From Datura wrightii (lineage: Eukaryota; Streptophyta; Magnoliopsida; Solanales; Solanaceae), in contig JASDFA010000006.1 in assembly GCA_035772735.1 (NCBI GenBank), forward strand, positions 11,426,001 through 11,490,000: DNA of 64,000 bases, written 5' to 3'. The notes under the pieces are model-generated. The model had not been told where the DNA came from. It did no database searches and saw only the letters and a program-made list of their open reading frames with translations. A program made the translations under genes and the position numbers. Every line of letters starts with the position of its first letter. The first letter of the stretch is position 1. Of this stretch, positions 1 to 10,900 are shown in pieces.

Positions 1-944
1 GGGTAGGGGTATAGATTTTGTGCTGGTTGTACCCCCCGGCTTATGGGGGCCGGGTAAGGTTTGTGTGTGCTATGTTATGTTATGATATGTTATGCCATGT
101 TATAGTAGATACGAGTAGATCGACAGTAGAACGATAAATCCTCAGGTATGACTCCTACTCCTTCCAGTATAATTAAGAGAAGGTATGATTTACATTATCA
201 GACAGTTAATTTATTCCTTCCTATTTCAGTTTCATCAGTTATGTTGTTGTTTTCAGATATTTCTTACAGTTATTGCTTTACATACTCAGTAGCAGCGGTA
301 CTGACGCCCGGTGGGGCACTGCATTACTTGCCTGCAGGTACTCATAGACGAGCAGGCGATACCACGTGATTCCTGTCAGCGATCGAGTATTCAGCTCCTG
401 TCATCCGGAGACTGAATTCCAGAGGTGTATTTCATTTTCTTTTGTTGTATAGTACGGGTAGGTCGGGGCCCTGTCCCGATCATTTCTATTGCTATTCCTA
501 GAGGCTTGCAGTCTGTATATATTTCCCTGTGGTCAGATGAGCTGGTCGTGGGAGGCCGTGCAGTTGTATAGATGTTAGTACTTGTGTTTCCTTTATGTTG
601 GCCGTGTGGGGCCATAGTTCGACAGTAGTGGTGACCTTGCCGATCACGTAGCTATCCAGTACTTCATGGTTAAGTTATAGATAACTAGACAGCATGATGG
701 CCTTGTCGGCCCGCATAGGTTTCCCTATATTGATATGTTTCTGGTCAGCTGTTAGTACAGGTACATGAGGTTATAGGCCTATAGGCCAGGGGCTGTGTTT
801 ACAGCCGTTATATAGCCCTTTGTTTCCAGAAATGTGAGCTAGAGCCAGCCAGGCACCAGATGTGCCCAGGCTTAGTAGTCCAGCAATTCAGGTCCTAGTA
901 GAGTACCAGGTGCCAGTCATAGCCCCCCAAGGCGGGGTGTGACA
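1..944 (+). mobile_element. Ty3/gypsy LTR fragment, cut by the window edge
   Basis: This stretch is the reverse complement of the first ~920 bp of the LTR at 24084-26633, at roughly 90% identity by eye. It ends at 944 with the LTR terminus GGGGTGTGACA. In element sense it lies on the plus strand, opposite to the full element at 24084-34463. The sequence after 944 is not a primer binding site, so this is either the 3' LTR of an element lying to the left or a solo LTR. It retains the 14-bp segment that is missing from the LTR at 24084, so that deletion is private to the 24084 copy. Short ORFs inside it are not genes. Confidence 0.85.
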
Positions 945-1258
945 AAATCTTTATAGCTTTTGCATTTTTCTCCATCATTCTTAAGTCATCAATATCAAAT
1001 TCATCTTCGTCTTTGGTACTTTAGTTCCATCTGGTTTTACCTTGGTAGGAACCAAAAGTCCCTTCAAGGTAATCAGCCAGAGCTGATAATCTTCAGCCAT
1101 TAAGTAGATTTCCATTCAATTTTTCTAGAGGCTATAGTGCTGGCCATTAAAGAGAGGAGGTCTAGTGCTGGACTGTCCCTACAGAATTATCTCAGAATTT
1201 ATTTTACAAGATCTCTCAAAGGGGTTAACCTATACTTGAGCAACATGCTCTGGTACCA
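945..1258 (-). mobile_element. decayed Ty1/copia gag start and primer binding site
   Basis: Read on the minus strand, the region around 1000-1100 translates, with one frame slip, into residues like DYQLWLITLKG and LRMMEKNAKA. This resembles the start of copia gag proteins (a DY-x-LW motif followed by a conserved DF/D-x-xKMEKNAKA block). At 1247-1258 the plus strand reads GCTCTGGTACCA, the complement of an initiator-methionine-tRNA-like primer site, placed next to an LTR start at 1261. The gag is cut at 945 by the gypsy LTR at 1-944. The copia assignment is inferred from these motifs only. Confidence 0.55.
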
Positions 1259-1260
1259 AT

Positions 1261-2103
1261 TGTTATAATTGACTTCTAAGTTAGAATCAAGAGGGGGGTG
1301 AATTGGGTATACTCCTAATTTTTATTTAATTAAAACCTTGATTGTTTTTCTTTTTCGTTGACAGAAACAGACTAGATCACTGTTTCGTAGATAGTAATTA
1401 GTTTGCAAACAGAAAAGACAAGTGCAAAAAGTAAATAGGAGACAATAATTTTTACATGAAAAATCACTCAAACTTGAATGAGTGTAAAAACCATGACTTA
1501 CTCTGTAGTAGGATTTCAACTTAAACTCTACTAAAACACCGAGCCAATTTATGGATTACCACCCGCAATTCAAAGGACCTACCCCTAAGTCGTTATAATT
1601 CCTAACCTGTTTAAACTACCCTTAATTTAAAACAAGTATAAACTTAGTCATAGTAACAAACAAATGAAACATAAACAGAAACAGACTCTTTTAGAGTACA
1701 CAATTTATTCTACTTCATTCACTACAAGTTAACTTTAAATCAAGTCTGCAACAGAGAACTGAGCAGGCTAAGAGACTGTCTCTAACATGTGTCAACTCTC
1801 TCAACTTGATTACAAGTGAAATACTTAGAAGTTGTGGGTTGTTGAAGAATTTTTGTGAGTGAGTGTCTTTCCAGAACGTGGAAGAACCTCTTTTATAGAT
1901 GTATACTCTCATATAATCTATTAGAGCCCAAGTAAAAAAAGGATATCAAGTAGAAGCCAACCAAAACTCTTTTCCTTATATGATTAGGATCTTGTTGACT
2001 CCTTATTCAATTCTAACTCCTTTTTTTTTTGTATCCCTGCAGCTGTAAACTTAATAATAATATAGGATAATAATTCATATTAATCACATGGTAATTTAGC
2101 AAC
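1261..2103 (-). repeat. probable 5' LTR of the decayed copia element
   Basis: The sequence starts TGTTATAATTG directly after the primer-site remnant at 1247-1258 and carries the GAGGGGGGTGAATTGG motif often seen at LTR starts. The right boundary is uncertain; TTTAGCAACA ending at 2103 is a guess at a CA terminus. No partner LTR is visible, so target duplications cannot be checked. Short ORFs at 1322-1519 and 1715-1912 have no recognisable content. Confidence 0.45.
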
Positions 2104-2235
2104 AAAATATATTTATCAGATAATAATTTATTGCTAAATTTTTTTTGGTTATCCTAATTATTCCTTGAATATGGATAAAACACAACTTCTAGACAAACAT
2201 ATTTTATCTATCATCATCAAAATCATACTCAACAA

Positions 2236-2412
2236 ATACACTTAGAAGCACTTTTTAAAAGTTTGACCAAACACTAATTGTTGCTCAAAACTACCTTTTA
2301 AATTTATCGGCCAAACATAACCTACTTCTCACCAGAATTTTTTTATAATAAGCACTTTTGAAAAATGTACTTCTCATAATAAGCTGATTTTAGAAATTTG
2401 GCCAGACAGGCT
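2236..2412. repeat. nonautonomous DNA-transposon (MITE-like) fragment
   Basis: The stretch contains a string of short near-palindromic motifs (AAGCACTTTT, TTTGACCAAACA, TTTGGCCAGACAGGC). These are typical of a common dicot MITE type whose end reads roughly CAGCCTGTTTGGCCA. Only part is recognisable and no target duplication is evident. Confidence 0.35.
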
Positions 2413-5400
2413 ATTTATTATCTTTTGGTATTGAAATATCAACGACTTCTTCATGTAGTGTTCTTCCGCTAAATGTCATCCTCACTACTTTGAGGTAGTG
2501 GATTCTTATGTCTATTGATGTTTTTTTCGCTATTTAATGTAATGGAACATCAATTCTGATTTGTCGTTAGATATTCTTGAACGTTTAAATTTTCAAATGT
2601 CTTATTTGTTATTTATTTGCTCAGTTCTTGTACAAATTAGTTTACTTTTAGGAACTCTTTTTTTTAGAAATATGACATTTGTATTAACAATTATCTTATT
2701 TTTTTAAGAAGGTAATATAAACCTCCTTTCGTTTTCTTTGGATATCCAATTAGCACGCGCACATTTGTTCTTAATTTCAACTTATCTGTTTTTCCTTTTA
2801 GCATATGTGCTGGTTGATCCGAATTTGTCCTTGTCTGAGCTTATATCTAATCTACAGTTCTGTAGGTGTCAAAAGTATTGACATAGAAGGAATTAAATTA
2901 AAAATGTAATTTGCAGCATATCTCAAAATAATAAAAATAATATGAACAAGTTAATTATTAATTTTATCATCAACATAAGAGGCACATTTCTTTTCTCTTC
3001 TACACTAATTCATCGTGGTGTACCTAGTATGCATAACTGATATGCAATTTCTTTATATGATGAGTAATTAATGAACTCTGCAAAGAGGTACTCGCAATTA
3101 TGATCAGGTCACAATGACTTAATAGATTTTTTCTTTGATATTTTTTTATTTTTGTCATAAACACCTTGAATTTATTAGAGCATTTGAACTTACAAAGCAT
3201 TAAATAAATATATTCCTATCATAAGTAATAATTCGTGAATATCACAGAATCAAAATCATCTCTTACCTAAATATTTATTTGACAATATAAATCAGAATGA
3301 ATTAATTCTAACTAATCATTAGCTCTATTTTTTTAAAAAAAGAAAGTTTCTTAGTCTTTTTTTTTCTTTTAATAGGACGCACAAGTAGGCAATGTCTTTC
3401 CTTTCGATTAACCTTAAAGTTTCATCCTTTGATCACTTTCGAAATTCCATTTAAATTAATATTATTCAGTTCAAAAGAGATATTAATAATAAAGAGTCGA
3501 CACGTCAATTTATCACACGAATAAAATATTATCAAACTCAACAACACATGAGTTACAAGAAAAATAAACTAAAAATATCCATTTCTTATTTGGTTAGAAA
3601 TTAAAAATAAATTCTTTCTAACAGAACATACATATACATCACATTCTCTGAATTAATGTCTTATCTCTACCGAAAGAAATTCTCAAATAGAAGTAAGTAG
3701 ACTGGATAAACTCTGTTATGAATTTGAGATATAACACATTAAATAGATAATACACACACACACAAAATTTTAATAAATAATAAATTTTGATTAAAAAAAT
3801 ACTACTCATGCAATGTATATAAATTATGCACTATTTATATAATTAGAAAGAAACAAAATCAACTCAAAAGGAGAGTTGTACAATCATTGAACATTAGTTT
3901 TATTGATCCAACATATTAAATTCAGATTAAAAGTTAATCCATGTTATTAATTAGTTATTATACTAAGTAAGCATATAATAAATTTATTCAATACGGAGAA
4001 AGATTTAAAGTTAGAATGTAAATTTATTATTTGACTTGTCCCATGATTTAATTTCGATTACCACTTTATATGTTCGTTTTAAGATTTCAGAATTGAGCCA
4101 ACATATATTACTCATATGAAAAGTTAATACATGTTGTTAATTATTAAAATTTTTACCTAATTATTAAAGTTGGGAAAGTTGGGCGCATAAGGCCAATTCA
4201 TTTAAATTCCTCATCCTCATATCCAACTTTTGGTTTCTTCTATGAGTATGTTTGGTACAAACCAAAAGTATTTTTCGTGAAAATAATTTATTTTGTTATA
4301 AATATATTTATATTATTATAATAAATTATATAAATGTATTTATAATACAGTGAATGTTTATTTATTTTTTTAAAAAAAAGTTAGAAAAGTTTTATGAATA
4401 AAGGGGTTCTCGTTTATTATATTTCATTTCTAAAAAATAAAGATCTTCTCTCAACTCTCTTTATCTACGCCATTCTTCTTTTTTCTTTATTATTTTATAA
4501 CATATTTAAAAAATATGTGATTTTTTATTCTATTTTCTATAAATAAATCAAAAATATTATCTATGAATATTTATATATAATTTAAGCAAACACTATAGGG
4601 AGTGAGAGTGGATGATGGAAAGTATGCATGTTCACCGAAAACTGAAAATAAGAGAAAAAACAAAAGTAAATCAAATCAAATCGAAAGAAAAAATCGGCCT
4701 TTTCTTGATTTAATTTGATTTTGGTTTTCAATCTTAAAAATCGTTAAAATTTGATTTGGTTTTGATTTTGCATAAAAAATTAAAACAATCGACCAAATCA
4801 ATTTATATATATATATAATGCTTATTCTAAAAATGAGAAGTCCCAAATTAAAAGTTAGATTATAAAAATAACCATATAAAGTTAAGTGATATATTTATCC
4901 TTCAATCTAATACTATCTCAATAACTTTTCTTTGTACTAAAAACTAAATTTATATTCTAATTTTTTTAATACACCATTAAATACTTTACGATGAATTAGT
5001 TAGATAAGAAGACGATAGTGTCTAGCTTCATGTTTGTAGCTACCATACTTATTGCAATCTATTTAAATTTTTAGAGTTAATCTCCTTTTAATAGTTATTA
5101 TTTTAAATTTTTTCTTTTTTTGGTTGATTTTTCTTTTTCAAGTATTAATTGTATGATTTTTTTTAGTCTTAATTTGTACAATCCTTCGATAAATTTTTTC
5201 ATTATTCGTTAATATTGAGTAATTTGTACCTTATTATTTTTCTTTATTTTCATTTTATATTCTCTGATTGGTTATGTCACGTATATAATTTGGTGTTCTT
5301 GAAATTTATACTACACAACTAAAGTAAATAAAATATTTTAAAATAAAATTTGATAAGGTGCTAAATTTTGAAAGAAAAAGTGAATCGACATTAAATTAAA

Positions 5401-6404
5401 TAGGAGTACATAATATTTTCTATTATCTATTTTTATCTTTGTACAATTATTAGCCTCACAATAAGCTTATGCAAGGAGTCAAGGACTATATGTATACTTT
5501 AGTTTCACTTTTAAAATTCGAAATAAATATTACCAAAATATTTATTCTAGTCAAATTCATAATTATTTTATAAAATATTTTGATAATTATCCCTAGACAA
5601 GAAAGGTATTAACCGTATGTGGTTATAGTTATTGTATGGTTGACATATAAATAAAATTAACTAAAAATAATTAGGCTTATATAATTCATAAAGAGAAGAT
5701 TCAACTAATTGAACCTTTTATATTTTTATTAATATTGAAAAGGAATCTTAGAAGTCTCCATATATACTAATATAAATATTTCTTATGTTTCTTTTATCAT
5801 TTCACTTATTTGTAATTCATAGCTTAATCGTTATTGTTTTTATTAAAGATTTAAATTCATGTTTATTATGATATTTTCACAATATTTTTCTTATAATCTC
5901 TTCTTCTTTGAACTCACTTATTTGTCTTCGTCATTTTCAATGTTAGATACTTAATAAAGTGTAAAAATGAATAATTCAACATTGATTTTAGTGCTATATT
6001 AATATTATTCATATACGATGTTGTTTCTTCTTTTATGCTTCACAATAATTACTATACATCCATTTTTTTTCTTTTTACTTTTTTTTTCTTGTTTTTTTAA
6101 TATTCATATGACTTATACTTGCAGTAGATTTATCATGATAGAATTGAAAACATTTAATTTTATATTTTATGCATTAATGTTAATTTTTACAAGGTTAATT
6201 TTTTATCATATGCATGTACTTATATATGTTTGTTCAAGCATGTGTGTATCTTTAAATTAAAGTAATATATATAAATTAAAGTAATTTATAAAAATTTTAA
6301 ATTTCAAGTTGTTACTCATTTATATGTTATAATTTCTATTTTATAGTTCAAAGAATGTTTGAATACATATTGTTTAAAATTTAACATTTGTGAAACTAAT
6401 TTGC
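2413..6404. other. AT-rich intergenic DNA with weak repeat traces
   Basis: No gene is recognisable. Homopolymer runs and short ORFs (such as 6018-6260) are low-complexity chance frames. The part at 4660-4810 is rich in CAAATCAAATCGA and TTTGATTTGG and looks like a degraded relative of the CCGAA-rich hAT-type element at 62665-63562. The part at 4245-4400 holds TGTTTGGTACAAACC motifs of another possible MITE. Both are weak calls. Confidence 0.5.
4893..5018. repeat. dispersed repeat copy, matching 20618-20738
   Basis: This ~125-bp block aligns by eye, in the same orientation, with 20618-20738. Shared landmarks are CCTTCAATCTAA, TACTAAAA, CACCATTAAATA / GACCATTAAATA and GATGAATTAGTTAGAT / CAATGAATTATTTAGAT. 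The copies are clearly diverged. I cannot name the family. Confidence 0.5.
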
Positions 6405-6450
6405 AATAAGTATTTTGGAGTTAACGTGCAATGCATAATATCCACATAAA

Positions 6451-6511
<61 letters not shown>

Positions 6512-6570
6512 TAAGTATTTGGAGTAAACGTGCAACGTATAATATCCACATAAACTTATACACACACACA
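6405..6570. repeat. (TA)n microsatellite between two ~45-bp direct repeats
   Basis: A run of TA dinucleotides (~58 bp, 6452-6509) is flanked by two similar blocks. One is at ~6410-6455 (TTTTGGAGTTAACGTGCAAT and on) and one at ~6515-6560 (TTTGGAGTAAACGTGCAACG and on). The second block runs into a short (CA)n instead of (TA)n. It looks like a local duplication of a block that ended in an alternating purine-pyrimidine repeat. Confidence 0.75.
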
Positions 6571-7181
6571 TATTGTAATTATGTAGTCAAGTTTTTAAGT
6601 TTTCAATTGCATAGCCCATTATTTTTCGAAGCAGTGGTTAAAAAATTCGATAAACAATATTATATAAAACTTCATATAAATGTCTAAAAACTCGATATAC
6701 AATGTTATACACCCGGAGTATAAACATTATACAAAATTTTAAGAATTGTTTATACACTTCTATAATATTATACACTAATATATAAAAAAACTGACTTCGT
6801 ATTCTTCCTCAAATCCAAGCACTAGATCCATCCAAAATACCTCAAAAAACTACACTAAATCACCTTAAATTTCAAATTTAGGCTCCTCGATCCGATCTTT
6901 TACAACAATACCCATTCAAAATGAAGCTTATTTATAAAAATTTAATTTTTAAACTTTGAAACTTCAAACTTAAACAATGGACGCCTATGGAGTTTCTGCT
7001 TACAACAATACCAACAATAAAAAGGAAAGGAAACAATGAGAATCTAGAGAGAAAAAAAAGAGAATGGAAGAAAAGATCGATGTTTTTGATAAAAAAAAAC
7101 TATATTCCCCAAAATGTTTCGACCATATTTTCTAGAAAATCACAAAACACACCCTATATCTAACCAGTTGCTTGACTCATA

Positions 7182-7460
7182 CTCCCTCCGTTTCCAAATA
7201 AGTGATCTTTCAGCTTGAGCACACCTCTTAAGAAAACTACTCATTTCTAGACAAAAAATATAATTTTACCCACTTACTCCTGATAAATCTCTTGAAAAAG
7301 ATGTAACTATTTAATATTTTCTTGATTATGTAAAACTCTCCACTTAGATAAAGGTAAAATTAGAAGAACATCATCAATGTCTTCTTGATTATATAAAACA
7401 CAACTTATTTTACAATAAAATTAAAAGGCCAAAACACCACTTATCTTAAAACAAAGTGAG
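7182..7460. mobile_element. Stowaway-like MITE, degraded right end
   Basis: The left end reads TA-CTCCCTCCGTTTCC, the classical Stowaway (Tc1/mariner-type) terminal sequence next to a TA. The right end reads AAACAAAGTGAG-TA, a decayed inverted copy. The ~280-bp interior has no coding potential. It lies just beyond the 3' end of the channel gene. Confidence 0.6.
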
Positions 7461-7960
7461 TAAAAAATTACAGTACAGCAGAGAAAAGCTGACAATCTCC
7501 CTCTGAATTAGAAGTTGTGATCCGTTATTTCCCAAATCCCGGCGTCACGACATGAAGTCAGATTTTTATTATGCGAAAAAAAAAATCAACAAATATTGGA
7601 TTTGAATACGTTTCAATTACTAGGTCAGTACAAAAAATCTTAAAAGTCAAGTTAAAATTTTGAATTCGCCTTTAGTTTTACGTTTGCATTTAGCAGTTAA
7701 TCATGATGAACAGGGGCCAAGACCTTCCTGCTTCTTCTTGATATCTACTTCTCAACAAACAGAGGAAAATAACACATGTATTTACTCATCAAGACAACTC
7801 CTTGAAAAGAAAAAAAATTGTGAAGAAAACCCAAATGTATTTACATTGATGGACAAAAATTACAACTAGGAGGGGCTTGACCTGGTTAGCAAAATGTTTA
7901 AGCATGGTGGGGTTAAGACAATTGAGTTGCTAAACATCAGTCAGACTAAGGAAGATACCT

Positions 7961-10900
7961 TCAATAGTGATATCCGTTATGCTGATATTGCGAATCATGG
8001 TGATACTGTGACTCGAAATCATAGTGATATACGTGACTGGTTTGTTCGTATTGGTAGTGAAACAAGTCCCCTGGTTGTCCAACTTCATAGTGCTGGATGT
8101 TATGAGATGTTTGAGACGTCTGAGATGGCTCGTCTTCTTTATGATCTTTGGCGTCATGAGTTGGGGATGGAGAACTGAGTTCGCTCAGCGGGGGGCTGGG
8201 GCTGTCAGGAGGTGGCTTTTTGTCGACTTTAATGTCCTCCAATTCAATCTCTTCAAATGAGTGGAAAATAGGATGTAGATATGCATCGGCCAGGTATGCT
8301 TTCAAGTTGGCATCAGATTCAGAAGATCGGTCTTGTAAGTCCTTTTCCATCGCTTCCTGAAAATCACGAGAACATAGATGTATTTCCATTATTATTTGTT
8401 TAGAGATACAAGTACATAGGTCTTCTCGAGTTCAATTCTTACCGACATCTAGTATCAGAAGAATTTTCATGTGCTTGACCGATGAAAAAGAAACAGATCT
8501 TCACATGAGGGGCATGTTTGAAGATATATTTTTATGTAATAGAAAGTGTGTTCTCTCCTAACTGCTTAAGCTTTCGGATGAGGTGGTCACACAATTCAAT
8601 ACTACTAACAACATTGATTATCTAACTGTGGTGTCTAGGCTAGTTTGCGGGCACCTTTTAAGATAAAACTATCTTTAATCAGGTAAAGAACAAGAAAGCT
8701 GAGGTAGGGAATCTAGCGTTTCTATTCACCTATTGTTGGAAATTTTTTATGAAATGACACCACGTAAGTGAAGCTTACCTCAATGGGATACTTTCTGAAT
8801 GCAGGTTCAAATCGACTTTTACAGTACTTATGGAACGTTAAGGTTAAAAGAGGCAACACCACGAGGAATGGAGTGGACTTTGCAGCTTTTTTTGTGCTCA
8901 ACAGACCCATCAGAAGCAGCTGAGATATCACTAAGCTAGCTATAATGCGTCCATGAACATGAGGCCAAAAAGCAGCACAACTTTCATACCGTTGGTTGTA
9001 CACATTGATTACCTGTATAAAACAAACTAATAATCAGAAATCATTGATGATGAGTACACCACATAAAGCTATGTTCTTGAAAAAGGATACTATTCCCTCC
9101 CTATATTGGACTGTTCAACATTTAACGTCAAGCAAGGATAGCTGAGACTTATTTTGTTGCAGATCCTAATTTTAGCAATATAAATGACCCATGATCCAGA
9201 ATTATTCTCCTATCATACAGAAATTTTACAGATTTTTGTATTGCTGTTTTGTTCACACGTGCTTTGAAATTGTATTGTTTTACTAACTTCTACGGACGAG
9301 TGAGATTTTAATCTTTTCTTTATCATAGAATTGTTTTCATCACTTCCTACTGAAACTGATATTCCTTTAGTTAAAAAATGAAAAACTATAACATCTCACT
9401 CTATAGTCCATCACTTTTTTTTGTTTCCAACCGAGTACCCGCTTTGGGGCCATCCAGATTCGCACGGGGAAGCTATGCTTTGAGTAGAAAGTGCTCCCTA
9501 CCAAGGCGACTCCATTCCCAAGGCTCGAACCAGTGGCCTTTCGTTAAGAATAGAAGGGTACTTTAGTGGTATTTTCTTTTATCAGCCACTTTATTGTCCA
9601 TGATTAGAAAATGACTTTATAATTCTTATGATAAGTTAAAGTAATAATAATGTTCCATCAAATCGGTTTAAAACTGTCAGTTGAATATATTCTGTGATTT
9701 TATTACATCAATCTTATCTGTATCAATATTCAGAAATCGTATTTAGGGATATTCCATTGGAAATTCACAAAGACTCAATTTTTGTTGAGTAGATCATTGA
9801 GTTTAATGTTACTTTTTTCTGGTGTCATTCATTATTTAGAACATTTTCCCCCTATTCCTTCTATCTTTTCTGTCATCTGTCCCAATTCTAACTTCAATAA
9901 TGCAACTAATACTCTCCAAACAAAAGGAAATTAAAGTGACAAAATTGCCCTGTATATATTCATACATTGATTAACTGTAATACGGGTATATAAAATTATA
10001 ATACCAAAACACTAACTCTCTGAAACTCTTATAAATAGTATAGGTCGATTCCAACACTCAATAAATCTATCGTTGTGAACACTCAAAACTACATTCCCCA
10101 TAATTTGCCACACAAATCTTTAGGTTACTCAAAAGTTTGATCACCGATGTAATGAACTGCACTTATAAATTGCTTTCAATACAAAAAGAGCTCCGTCCAG
10201 CTATGTGCTCTAATAAGGTTAATAAACAAATCGACAAGTAAAATAGAAAAGGAATAAAAGGATAGGACTAACCTGATGACGATAAACAAGATAAGCAAAG
10301 GCAAAGAAGACCAGTATGAAAGGAAGAAGGATTGGAGTAACCACAGCATAGACTATGCCCAGAAGAAAGTATAGTTGAAGACTTGGAAGTGTCTCGGGAA
10401 AATCTATGCTCCCAGGGTCCATTGCTCTCTCCACGTCCCTTTCGGTTTTCACAAGGAACATGTTCTTAAGATGAAAAATAACGAGAGGTTTCAATCTGAG
10501 AATTTCACCAGCGATACCAGCCCAACCATCAACCATTATATATGTGATAAAGAAAGTTGCTTTCATTGGTATCGATACCCCAATATTTCTCGGTATCCTG
10601 CATGAAAGAATACAAATGCCATCAAACTCAAAACTTCCTAGAAAAGAAATGAACTTCTGTCTCAGAAAGTGCTGCTTTTTCATATTTATGTCTAGTAAAG
10701 AAGCACTTGTTTATTCATTATCTCGGGCTAACAACAAATATATACTCCTTTTCTCCAAATTTGCACCCTTCAAGTTTAATGCCTAACTAAGTAGTATCAG
10801 TATTTTAAAAGGAACTTCATCTAATTAAAAATTTTGAAGAAAAAAGTAGCAACTTAAGCTGGATCTCCATCTATAATTTACATGGAAGGGCAGAAAAACA

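Noticed and set aside
6018..6260. 80-aa hydrophobic frame
   Set aside because: It is a T-rich low-complexity translation with no recognisable family.
7894..8260. Plus-strand frames of 78-94 aa over the last exon of the channel gene
   Set aside because: They are antisense shadows of the verified channel exon 7961-8356.
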